Shown here: in pieces, positions 51,816 to 59,980 of the stretch | Position numbering within the stretch: the stretch's first letter is position 1 | Layout: each line of letters begins with the position of its first letter | NCBI GenBank assembly: GCA_963747005.1 | Contig: CAVVDT010000011.1 | Location: 124,001 to 188,000, forward strand | DNA: 64,000 bases | From: CAVVDT01 sp963747005 | GTDB taxonomy: Bacteria > Pseudomonadota > Alphaproteobacteria > Rhizobiales > Aestuariivirgaceae | Direction of reading: 5' to 3' | Program-made: the position numbers and the translations under genes | Notes under the pieces: generated by a model | The model's database searches: none | What the model was told of the DNA's origin: nothing | The model's input: the letters and a program-made list of their open reading frames with translations, nothing else

Positions 51816-53084
51816 ATGAACATCGACAACGCCACCATCGCGATCATCGGCCTCGGCTATGTCGGCCTGCCGCTGGCGGTCGAATTCGGCAGGATGCGTC
51901 CGGTCATCGGCTTTGACGCCAACGCGGCACGAATTCAGGCCCTGCGCGCCGGTGTGGACGATACGCTCGAAGTCGATCAGGCCGAACTTGCCGCTGCCCG
52001 CCATCTCACCTTCAGCGGCGATGCGGGCGACCTCGAGACCTGTGGTGTCTTCATCGTGGCCGTGCCGACACCCGTCGACAAGGCCAACCGTCCCGATCTC
52101 GAACCGCTGCGTCGCGCCACCGAAACAGTTGGCAAGGCCATGCAACCGGGCGCCGTCGTGGTCTATGAATCGACCGTCTATCCCGGTTGCACCGAGGAGG
52201 TCTGCGTTCCGCTGCTCGAGCGTTTGTCTGGCCTCACGTTCAATCAGGATTTCTTCGTCGGCTACAGCCCCGAACGCATCAATCCCGGCGACCGCCTGCA
52301 CCGGCTTTCCTCCATCGTCAAGGTGACCAGCGGATCGACCACGGAGGCCGCCGAGGCCATCGACCGGCTCTATGCCGGCATCGTGGAGGCGGGCACGCAC
52401 AAGGCCGCCAGCATCCGCGTCGCCGAGGCGGCCAAGGTGATCGAGAACACTCAGCGCGACCTCAACATCGCACTGATGAACGAATTGTCCATCATCTTCG
52501 ATCGCCTCGGCATCGACACCGGCGAGGTACTGGCGGCGGCCGGCACCAAGTGGAATTTCCTGCCCTTCCGGCCCGGGCTGGTCGGCGGCCATTGCATCGG
52601 CGTCGATCCCTACTATCTCACCTACAAGGCGCAGGAGGTGGGTTACCATCCCGAGGTCATCCTCGCCGGCCGGCGTATCAACGACGGCATGGGTAGTTAC
52701 GTGGCCGACCGGGTGGTCAAGTTGATGCTCAAACGCAATATCGCCGTGGCCGGTGCGCGGGTTCTGGTCCTTGGCTACGCCTTCAAGGAAAACTGCCCCG
52801 ACATGCGCAATTCCAAGGTCGCCGATATCGTTGCCGCACTAGGTGACTACAACGCCACGGTCGACGTCTACGATCCATGGATCGACGGCCAGCAGATCGC
52901 GTTCGACAGGTGCCTGAGGGAATGGCCGAAGGATGCCGACTACGACGCCATCATCGTGGCGGTGGGGCATCGGCAGTTCATCGAAGCCGGGATTGAGGCC
53001 ATCCGCAAGCTGGGCAAGCCGCAGGCGGTAGTCTACGACGTCAAGGGCATCTTTCCCCGCCATCTGACGGACGGTCGCCTGTAA
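51816..53084 (+). CDS. UDP-sugar dehydrogenase (TviB/WbpO-like)
   Basis: The 422-residue protein shows the NAD-binding motif GLGYVG (about 12-17), VAVPTPVDKANRPDL, and YSPERINPGD (about 150-159). The catalytic cysteine is C260 in GLVGGHCIGVDPYYL, and GYAFKENCPDMRNSKV lies in the UDP-binding domain. The last residues and the AAGTKWNFLPFRPG region match the group that oxidises UDP-GlcNAc or UDP-GalNAc to the uronic acid (TviB/WbpO) rather than UDP-glucose dehydrogenase. Its stop overlaps the epimerase start by one base (TAATG). Confidence 0.88.
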   Translation: MNIDNATIAIIGLGYVGLPLAVEFGRMRPVIGFDANAARIQALRAGVDDTLEVDQAELAAARHLTFSGDAGDLETCGVFIVAVPTPVDKANRPDLEPLRRATETVGKAMQPGAVVVYESTVYPGCTEEVCVPLLERLSGLTFNQDFFVGYSPERINPGDRLHRLSSIVKVTSGSTTEAAEAIDRLYAGIVEAGTHKAASIRVAEAAKVIENTQRDLNIALMNELSIIFDRLGIDTGEVLAAAGTKWNFLPFRPGLVGGHCIGVDPYYLTYKAQEVGYHPEVILAGRRINDGMGSYVADRVVKLMLKRNIAVAGARVLVLGYAFKENCPDMRNSKVADIVAALGDYNATVDVYDPWIDGQQIAFDRCLREWPKDADYDAIIVAVGHRQFIEAGIEAIRKLGKPQAVVYDVKGIFPRHLTDGRL

Positions 53085-54106
53085 TGAAGATCCTGGTCAC
53101 CGGCAATGCCGGATTCATCGGCTTTCACGTCGCGAAGTGCCTGATCGAGAGGGGCGATGCGGTGGTCGGTTTCGACGTGGTCAACGACTATTACGACCCG
53201 GACCTGAAGGAATCCCGCCTCAGGCTGCTGACCGAGCTGGCTGGCCGCACTGGTGGCGATTACAGCTTCGTGCGCGCCGACCTTGCCGATGCGGCAAGGG
53301 TCAACGATTGCTTTGCCGCCCACCGCTTCGACCGTGTCATCCACCTGGCCGCCCAGGCTGGCGTGCGTTATTCGTTGGAAAATCCGCACGCCTATGTGCA
53401 CAGCAATATCGTCGCCTTCACCAATATCCTGGAAACCTGCCGGCATAACGAGGTGCCGCACCTCACCTATGCCTCGACCTCCAGCGTCTATGGCGCCAAT
53501 ACGAAGATGCCCTTTTCCGAACACCAGGGCGTCGATCATCCCCTGCAGTTCTACGGCGCCACCAAGCGGGCCAACGAATTGATGGCCCATGCCTACAGCC
53601 ACCTGTTTCGCCTGCCGACCACGGGGCTGCGCTTCTTCACCGTCTATGGGCCGTGGGGGCGTCCCGACATGGCCTTGTTCCAGTTTACCCGCAACATTCT
53701 CAAGGGCGAGCCCATCAAGGTCTTCAACCACGGCAACCATTCCCGCGATTTCACCTATATCGACGACATCGCTAAAGGCGTGATCCGCGCCAGCGATGCA
53801 ATTGCCGCGCCCAACCCCGACTGGGACAGCGCCAGTCCCGATCCCGCCACCAGCAACGCGCCCTACCGGATTTTCAACATCGGCAACTCCAACTCGGTGA
53901 AGCTCGCCGACTATATCGCTGCCATCGAGAAGGTGCTCGGCAGGACGGCGATCAAGGAGATGCTGCCGCTGCAGCCCGGCGATGTACCCGATACCTTTGC
54001 CGATGTGAGTGAGCTTGAGGCGCGCGTGGGCTATCGCCCGTCCACTCCGGTGGAAGAAGGCGTGGCGGCCTTTGTTGAGTGGTATCGCGAGTTCTACGGC
54101 GTTTGA
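53084..54106 (+). CDS. UDP-glucuronate 4-epimerase-like SDR enzyme
   Basis: The 340-residue extended SDR protein has GNAGFIG (about 7-13) for NAD and the catalytic YGATK at Y157/K161. FDVVNDYYDPDLKESRLRLL (about 30-49) and NYG-like spacing in TTGLRFFTVYGPWGRPDMA are characteristic of UDP-glucuronate 4-epimerases (CapI/LspL/RkpG). It would convert UDP-GlcA to UDP-GalA or act on a related uronate made by the preceding dehydrogenase. Its end overlaps the convergent minus-strand gene by 13 bases. Confidence 0.87.
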   Translation: MKILVTGNAGFIGFHVAKCLIERGDAVVGFDVVNDYYDPDLKESRLRLLTELAGRTGGDYSFVRADLADAARVNDCFAAHRFDRVIHLAAQAGVRYSLENPHAYVHSNIVAFTNILETCRHNEVPHLTYASTSSVYGANTKMPFSEHQGVDHPLQFYGATKRANELMAHAYSHLFRLPTTGLRFFTVYGPWGRPDMALFQFTRNILKGEPIKVFNHGNHSRDFTYIDDIAKGVIRASDAIAAPNPDWDSASPDPATSNAPYRIFNIGNSNSVKLADYIAAIEKVLGRTAIKEMLPLQPGDVPDTFADVSELEARVGYRPSTPVEEGVAAFVEWYREFYGV

Positions 54107-55470
54107 TCGCTGGTCTCGCCGCCATCATCCGGCGGCGCATGGAGCTCCGGCGTCAGGATCGATCCCAGGTTGCGGTAATAGTCTTCCAGTTCGCAGTTCC
54201 TCACGATGGTGCGACCGTACAGTTCGCGCTCGGCCATGAAGGGAATGTCCTCGCGGTCGTAGAACCAGATGTGCAGGCTCTGTCCGAGGTCCAGGTAGAA
54301 AATGTCGGGGTACTCGCGGACCAGCCGGACCATGAACCAGTAGGCAAAGGACGAACCCTGCATGAGGAACAGCGGTCGCCCGGTGTTGTGGGCCCGGGCG
54401 ATGTCATTGGCTTCGGCGATCTTCTCGCGGGCGGCCCGCAGGAGGTCATGGCGCAACGGATAGCTATTGTGGGGCGGAATGCAAAGATGCAGCAGCCAAG
54501 GCAGGCTCCAGCGTTTGCCCAGCGAGGCCAGGCGCTCGCCGCCCATGAAGATTACCGGCCGTTGCCGGGCCAGGGCGGGCAGGTGCCTTATCGGTCCAGC
54601 TATCGACCAGCGCTTGAACAGGTTGGCGTCATAGAGCGATTCGGCCGGATCGAAGAAGTCGGCAAAAATGCGCAGACGCGCGATGTCCACCGGCTTGAGC
54701 TTGAGCGTGCGGTAGAAAAGCTGCTCGTCGGCAGTCGGAAAGCCCTTGAAGCTGACGGCAATCATCAGATCATCATTGGGCACATGACGGCGCAGGTCGG
54801 CGAACATCTCGGGAAGGACGTTTTCCGCGAACACCGCTTCGCCCGGATAGAATTCGTCGCACAGGCGCATGGTGAGCCGGCTGACCTGTTGATCGCTGAA
54901 CCCAAGCCCCGCAACCGCCCTGGCGACCCGGCCGCGATAGCGTTCGTAGACATAGATGGCATCCCAGTCGCCGTGCGAAAGCCGGGCGAACGCAAACGGA
55001 TTGTCGTCGCGCAGGCGATCGAAGAGAGCCTCCGGTGGCGGCACCAGCAGACGATAGGATCTGCCCGCCACCTCGAGGGCGATGGTGCGGGCGTCAGCCA
55101 ACCTTGCTGCCGCAGCGAGGCATGCGGCATTGTTGCTTTTCAGGTCGATGTCAAAGACCTTCGTCGGCAGGAAAGTTGGTGTCTTCTCGACCAGGCGCAA
55201 CGCGTCCTGGAGCCGGAACTCGGCAGGCCCTGCGCCGTATTGGTCGAGGAAATGCAGGACGGGATCGTCCAGCCCGACCTCAGGATGCAGGATGCGATAG
55301 ACAAGCGGGTCGAATCTGGGGGTAGGTTTGAATCCGCGTGCCAGTCCGATGGTCGCGAAGTGCTCGAACGCATCCATCCCCGAAGGGATCTCTTCACGGT
55401 AGGTGCTTAAATAGTAGCCAGCGTCGAACAATCCGGCCTCCAGGATTCGCCCAACGTTTTCTGGTGTCAT
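54094..55470 (-). CDS. Glycan-cluster protein with possible GT-D-type glycosyltransferase domain
   Basis: The 458-residue protein begins with two degenerate copies of the FDxxYYL...HF...G...P.P.FD motif (about 10-70), which commonly precedes glycosyltransferase domains. The C-terminal half has VIFMGGERLASLGKRWSLP, IPPHNSYPLRHDLL and FLMQGSSFAYWFMVRLV with IFYLDLGQSLHIWFYD, resembling the GT-D fold of DUF1792-like glycosyltransferases. The middle segment is unassigned. I placed the start at ATG 55470, as sequence upstream overlaps the methyltransferase gene. The family call is moderate. Confidence 0.6.
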   Translation of the reverse strand: MTPENVGRILEAGLFDAGYYLSTYREEIPSGMDAFEHFATIGLARGFKPTPRFDPLVYRILHPEVGLDDPVLHFLDQYGAGPAEFRLQDALRLVEKTPTFLPTKVFDIDLKSNNAACLAAAARLADARTIALEVAGRSYRLLVPPPEALFDRLRDDNPFAFARLSHGDWDAIYVYERYRGRVARAVAGLGFSDQQVSRLTMRLCDEFYPGEAVFAENVLPEMFADLRRHVPNDDLMIAVSFKGFPTADEQLFYRTLKLKPVDIARLRIFADFFDPAESLYDANLFKRWSIAGPIRHLPALARQRPVIFMGGERLASLGKRWSLPWLLHLCIPPHNSYPLRHDLLRAAREKIAEANDIARAHNTGRPLFLMQGSSFAYWFMVRLVREYPDIFYLDLGQSLHIWFYDREDIPFMAERELYGRTIVRNCELEDYYRNLGSILTPELHAPPDDGGETSDQTP

Positions 55471-55552
55471 GGCATTGGCCGTGGTCGCCAAAGGCAGCTC
55501 CCCTACGAGGGAGAATCCGAATGGTTGATGCCAGCATTCGCACTCTGGCGTC

Positions 55553-56254
55553 CTAAACCGCCAACTTGCGGCAAAGATAGACGCCAGTACCTGGCCCGGA
55601 CGGCCTGTCGAGGATTTCAACGCCGGCGTCACGAAGCGCTGCCTCATACTCTTCGGAAGTAAAAAGCCCGAGAACATCCCGTTCGGTAAAGTGGTGAACG
55701 TCCTGCGTGTCTCCAACCAGATGATGTATCACCGAGACACACTTTCCCCTCACGTTCTTCTGCACGTACATCCAGGCTAGTTTGCCTTCGTTGTCTTCGA
55801 CCGTATTGAGCACAAGGTGATTATGCCAGTGCTGTTCCGGCGTAAAGTACGGTTCCAGGAGCAGTAACCCGCCGGTGTTGAGGTGGCGGACCATATTAGC
55901 TATGGACGCGCGCATGCGTTTGACCGTTTTCACGAAACCGATTGATCTGAACAAGCAGGCGACCACATCGAATTGCCGTCCGAATTTGAAGTCGGCCATG
56001 TCGGCCCGCACAATTCTGGCCTGCGGACAGCGCTTGCGGCTGATCTCGACCATGGTTTCGTCGATATCGAGTCCGGCCACTTCATAATCCCTGGCAAACA
56101 ACTCCAGATAGCGGCCGGTGCCGCAGGCACACTCCAGAAGTGTCCGGGCATTCGGCAGAAGCGCGCTGATCTTCGTCTGTAGATCGGCGTGGCGCCGTCC
56201 ATAGTCATAAAAGCTCATCATACGATCGTAGAACCGAGCGGACTTCACGTACAT
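55553..56254 (-). CDS. SAM-dependent methyltransferase, sugar N,N-dimethyltransferase-like
   Basis: The 233-residue class I methyltransferase has motif I in LLECACGTGRYLE (about 39-51), GLDIDETMVEISRKR (about 59-73) and ADMADFKFGRQFDVVACLF (about 82-100), then SIGF, HLNTGGLLLLEPYFTPEQHW (about 124-143). The last patterns match the DesVI/TylM1 enzymes that dimethylate 3- or 4-amino deoxysugars. It lies beside a DegT aminotransferase, which supports an amino-sugar substrate. ATG 56254 was chosen over an upstream start at 56365. A palindrome lies 68 bases upstream. Confidence 0.8.
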   Translation of the reverse strand: MYVKSARFYDRMMSFYDYGRRHADLQTKISALLPNARTLLECACGTGRYLELFARDYEVAGLDIDETMVEISRKRCPQARIVRADMADFKFGRQFDVVACLFRSIGFVKTVKRMRASIANMVRHLNTGGLLLLEPYFTPEQHWHNHLVLNTVEDNEGKLAWMYVQKNVRGKCVSVIHHLVGDTQDVHHFTERDVLGLFTSEEYEAALRDAGVEILDRPSGPGTGVYLCRKLAV

Positions 56255-56321
56255 GGATTGCCCACCAAACCGGGAAATAGACGCACAATTTTGGCGAGGC
56301 AAACTAGCCATCGGGGCTCTG

Positions 56322-56337
56322 GGTGTCAATTGACACC
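56322..56337. promoter_or_regulatory. Perfect 16-bp palindrome, candidate operator
   Basis: GGTGTCAATTGACACC is self-complementary and lies 68 bases upstream of the methyltransferase start, in the 342-bp gap between it and the acyltransferase gene. Outer arms ATCGGGG (56310-56316) and CCCCGAT also pair. The TGTCAATTGACA core is typical of a dimeric repressor site. The rest of the gap (56340-56596) shows no gene. Confidence 0.4.
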
Positions 56338-56596
56338 GACGTTTCCCCCGATTGTCAGTCATCAATCTTCCTTGGACCGAGGGGTTTGGGCTGCACCGGT
56401 GAGCGGCCGCTTTGGATGATCTTGTGTCCTGCTTCCCCGGCGCCGGGTGTGGCGTTTCGATGCCCGCGGCGGCGTGTTCAGGGCTCTTGATCTAACGCGC
56501 TTGGGCACCAGACCGGCGTGCTGCCCAAGGCGACATCGACCCTAGGCGTTGCGATTTTTTCAATGCGACGAAAGCATCGGTTGTCGGCCATTTTGC

Positions 56597-57613
56597 CTAT
56601 ATACGCTCTCCTGCGCGATAGGCGGGAAAATAATTGCTTCCGATCTGCTTTCTGTCTTTCGCAAGACGAGCATAGGCGTGGCGGTTGAGGATTTTCCCGC
56701 ACAGGTAGACCATGCGCTCATTGCTTGAAAATCTCCGCTTGAACACGCCAAGCCCGTCCGACGTGTCGGCTTCAATCCCCGACACGCCGCCCCAGCTCAT
56801 CCACCTTGCCCGGCTGGCGAAATACTCGATCTCGAACACATTGAGTGCTGTCGATGCCCCGATACGATACCCGCGCGCGCTGTAGGCGGCGAGGTGGGCA
56901 TAGACGACATCGCCCTGCATGAGGTCCACATGCATTCCAACAGTCAGATCTTCATGCACTGCGCGCATTACGACGGCGCCCGGTACACGGAAGAGCCGCC
57001 GGATGGCATCCTCTGATAGCGCCCTGACGCCGGCAAGAGAGTGCCGGCCGCTAAGCTCCAATTGCAGGGTGATCCACTCCTCCACCAGGTGCTGCGGGTT
57101 CTCCAGAACCTCAATCTCTAGCTGAGGTAGGAGTTTGTGCGCGCTTCGATAACGGCTTTTCGAAACGTAATCCTGTACGGGCAGACTCAGGTCAGCGATG
57201 TAATGCGGCTTGTAGGGGATCACATGATCGAACAGGCGGCGCAGGTGTTCCTCATCAAGAGGACAAAACGGGTCAGTGACCAGCGAGGCGCCAATCAGGT
57301 GATCGCTCAGCGCGTCGAGGTCGGCGCCGAGCCCTGCCCAGTTTCGACAGCAAAAAACGGGGTAGGGACCCATCGCGTCATGATGATCCGAGCCGGGGAT
57401 AGCACGCTTCAGCAACCAGCCTCCCGATCGGGGCAATGGCAGGACCGTGCCCCACTCAGCGAAGGATTCGGCATATTCCGCACTCAGATAACCAGGCATC
57501 GCACCTGCGGACCCCGCGCCGCGCAACGCTTTGCGCAAACGAGACAAGAGTGGGACAATCTCACGATGACCATCCGGCTTAGCCTGCGTCCATGGGTTGC
57601 GAGATTGCGGCAT
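56597..57613 (-). CDS. GNAT/FemAB-like acyltransferase
   Basis: The 338-residue protein has the bipartite GNAT fold of the BioF2/FemAB-like group, with YVSKSRYRSAHKLLP (about 149-163), GMHVDLMQGDVVYAHLAAYS (about 226-245) and FKRRFSSNERMVYLCGKIL (about 295-313) in conserved positions. Such enzymes transfer acyl or aminoacyl groups to sugar amines. Its start overlaps the 3' end of the aminotransferase gene by 35 bases; a later Met at 57499 is an alternative. With the aminotransferase and methyltransferase, it would modify an amino sugar. GC content is somewhat lower than the cluster average. Confidence 0.75.
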   Translation of the reverse strand: MPQSRNPWTQAKPDGHREIVPLLSRLRKALRGAGSAGAMPGYLSAEYAESFAEWGTVLPLPRSGGWLLKRAIPGSDHHDAMGPYPVFCCRNWAGLGADLDALSDHLIGASLVTDPFCPLDEEHLRRLFDHVIPYKPHYIADLSLPVQDYVSKSRYRSAHKLLPQLEIEVLENPQHLVEEWITLQLELSGRHSLAGVRALSEDAIRRLFRVPGAVVMRAVHEDLTVGMHVDLMQGDVVYAHLAAYSARGYRIGASTALNVFEIEYFASRARWMSWGGVSGIEADTSDGLGVFKRRFSSNERMVYLCGKILNRHAYARLAKDRKQIGSNYFPAYRAGERI

Positions 57614-58766
57614 TCCCGGCCTTCAAGCCAATCCCCCGCTCGATGGCTTCGCCGATCCGCCCAATGTCTCTCGCATTGAGGTCAACCGACATGGGCAGGC
57701 CCAGCAGACCCTGAGCGAACGTCTCGGTCACGCCAAGGACATCGCGCCTGCATGCGCTGAAATAGTCATTGCTGTGAACGCCGACATTGTACCACAGACG
57801 ATGTTCGATCCTGGCCTTGCGCAGATTTTCGCCCACCCGCCCCGTCTCGCCTGCATCTTTGCAGTGAAACAGAGCATAAACGGTGGAAATCTCAGGGGTC
57901 ACGAACAGTCGCTGCTCGAGACCGGAACCTTTGGCCCAGCGCCGATAGCTGTTGGCGACCTCGCCCAGCCGGGTGAGTTTTTCGCTCCAGCCATCGAGTT
58001 CGGCGAGGCCGACGGCCGCATGATACTCGCTCATCTTGCCGTTGATGCTGGCGCACACACTGTTGCGATCCGCGCCAAAGCCGAAATTGAGGGCGCGCAC
58101 GGTCGCTTCCGCCAGGGCCTTGTCGGTTGTCAGGACAGCGCCGCCTTCGCCACAGGCGAGAGACTTGGTGGCATGAAAGCTGAGGCAAACGGGAATCTCG
58201 CCCAGATGAGGCGACGGCCCGGCTGCCAGCCGGTCGCTGGCCGCGGCAGCATCGAAGACGACGGGAATACCCGTTTGGGCCCGGAATTCCAGCCATGGGG
58301 CTTGCGGCACCGGCCGACCATAGGGGGCGACGGGAATGACGACGCCGAACTGCCCGATCATGGGGTGGTGCAAAAGGGCAAGTGGATTGAGCATCCATGT
58401 TTCGGGGTCGATGTCGGCGAGATAGATCTCGTAACCGCATAACTCAGCCGCCGCTGCCGTGGCAACGAAAGTATAGGCCGGCATCAACGCCAGCCGCCGG
58501 CCGGTTCGCGCCCGCCCGGCCGCCGCCAGTACCGCTCCGACCAGGGCTGCGGTACCCGACGCTGCCGAATGGATCATAAGTCCGGGCAGGCCGAAAGTCG
58601 TCGCCAGGCGCTGCTCGAATTCCGCCACCAGCGGGCCGTAGTTGGAATAGATGCGCGCTGTATCGATGCGCTGCAGATAAGGCGCCAGCCGCGCGGCATC
58701 GGGCAGCAGCGGTCGCATGACCCGGATGGCGCTCTCGCCTTCGGCAATGAAATCATGCAGCTTCAT
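57579..58766 (-). CDS. DegT/DnrJ-type sugar aminotransferase
   Basis: The 395-residue PLP enzyme has the cofactor aspartate in VVFDAAAA (D172), the Schiff-base lysine in FHATKSLACGEGGAV (K201) and the substrate loop AYTFVATAAAA (about 97-107). Related enzymes add an amino group to keto-deoxysugars made by 4,6-dehydratases. A dehydratase gene lies upstream in the same minus-strand set, so the amino sugar route fits. The start is ATG 58766. Confidence 0.87.
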   Translation of the reverse strand: MKLHDFIAEGESAIRVMRPLLPDAARLAPYLQRIDTARIYSNYGPLVAEFEQRLATTFGLPGLMIHSAASGTAALVGAVLAAAGRARTGRRLALMPAYTFVATAAAAELCGYEIYLADIDPETWMLNPLALLHHPMIGQFGVVIPVAPYGRPVPQAPWLEFRAQTGIPVVFDAAAASDRLAAGPSPHLGEIPVCLSFHATKSLACGEGGAVLTTDKALAEATVRALNFGFGADRNSVCASINGKMSEYHAAVGLAELDGWSEKLTRLGEVANSYRRWAKGSGLEQRLFVTPEISTVYALFHCKDAGETGRVGENLRKARIEHRLWYNVGVHSNDYFSACRRDVLGVTETFAQGLLGLPMSVDLNARDIGRIGEAIERGIGLKAGNAAISQPMDAG

Positions 58767-58830
58767 TTCGCCGTCCCGCCCATGCCCTAACTCCAGATCG
58801 CCGGCTCTGCCCCATTGGCCGGCAGGCATC

Positions 58831-59979
58831 TCAGTTCCACGAGACGCGGGGATGGATGCGCGCCACATCGATATTGTCCCTCAGCGATGCCGCATAGTCG
58901 AGCATCTCCGCCAGCACATCGTCGGTCAGAGGATGGGGCTTCAGACCCAGCGACTTGAAGCCGCTGATCTGCGGATTGTAGTAGTGCTCTTCTTTTTCCT
59001 TGCGCGGATTGGCAATCGGCCTGACCTCGGCGGCGATGCCGGCGCCACCTGCAACCTCTTTGACCCGCTCGGCCAGTTGCATGACCGAAAAGGTCTCGGT
59101 GAACTGGTTGAGGATGCGCAGTTCGCCGTCGGCCGGGGGCTTGGTGACGGCAAGGTCCAGGCATTGCAGCGTGTCGATCAGGTTGAGGTAGCCACGCACC
59201 TGGCCCCCCTTGCCGTAGACGGTGAGGGGAACGCCGGCGGCCGCCTGCACGATGAAACGGTTGAGCACGGTGCCGAACAGATCGTCGTAATGAAAGCCAG
59301 GTAGCAGGCGCCGGTCTTGCCGGGTCTGATCGGTGAAAATCCCGTAGACGGGCCCCTGCATCAGATCAGTGCACTTGAGGCCCCAGGTCCGGACGTAGAA
59401 CCAGATGAGATCGGTATCGAGCACTTTGGTGGTGTGATAGAGGCTACCCGCCTGGCGCGGGAACAAGAAGCGGTCAGAGCGACCCTTGTGGTTGATGTCG
59501 ATCCAGCCTTCCTCGATGTCGATGTCGGGGGTGCCGTATTCGCCCATGGTGCCCAGCTTGATCAGGTGGCATTGAGGGGCGCATTCATGGATCGCCCAGA
59601 GCACGTTCAAAGTGGTGTTGGTGTTGTTGTTCAGCGTGTAGCGGGCGGTCTCGTAATTCATCATCGAATAGGGAGCCGAGGGCTGTTCGGCCAGGTGAAT
59701 GGCGGCATCGGGCGCGAACGCGCTGACGGTGCCACGCAAGAACGCATAGTCGGTGCAATCCCCGATCGAGATCTCGATGGCGTGGTTGCTGCTGCTTTCG
59801 AATATCTTCACGCGCTCATCGAGGTCGGGTGGGAAATTGAGCGGTAGCGAATTGGTCTCGGCCGCGATGCGCCGGTGCGCATAGTTGTCGACCACCGCCA
59901 CCCGATGACCGGCGGTGGCGAAATGCATGGCCGCCGGCCACCCCAGGTAACCGTCGCCACCCAGGATCAGGATGCGCAT
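58831..59979 (-). CDS. UDP-sulfoquinovose synthase-like SDR enzyme (SqdB/SQD1 family)
   Basis: The 382-residue protein matches SqdB/SQD1 along its length: GGDGYLGWP (about 7-15), LAEQPSAPYSMM (about 96-107), KLGTMGEYGTPDIDIEEG (about 141-158), YHTTKVLDTD (about 181-190), DLMQGPVYGIFTD and LTVYGKGGQVRGYLNLIDT. T144, Y181 and K185 occupy the catalytic positions corresponding to T145, Y182 and K186 of plant SQD1. The reaction of that family is UDP-glucose plus sulfite to UDP-sulfoquinovose. The lipid transferases sqdC/sqdD are absent, so the sugar likely enters a glycan, or the enzyme acts on another UDP-sugar. Confidence 0.88.
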   Translation of the reverse strand: MRILILGGDGYLGWPAAMHFATAGHRVAVVDNYAHRRIAAETNSLPLNFPPDLDERVKIFESSSNHAIEISIGDCTDYAFLRGTVSAFAPDAAIHLAEQPSAPYSMMNYETARYTLNNNTNTTLNVLWAIHECAPQCHLIKLGTMGEYGTPDIDIEEGWIDINHKGRSDRFLFPRQAGSLYHTTKVLDTDLIWFYVRTWGLKCTDLMQGPVYGIFTDQTRQDRRLLPGFHYDDLFGTVLNRFIVQAAAGVPLTVYGKGGQVRGYLNLIDTLQCLDLAVTKPPADGELRILNQFTETFSVMQLAERVKEVAGGAGIAAEVRPIANPRKEKEEHYYNPQISGFKSLGLKPHPLTDDVLAEMLDYAASLRDNIDVARIHPRVSWN

Positions 59980-59980
59980 A

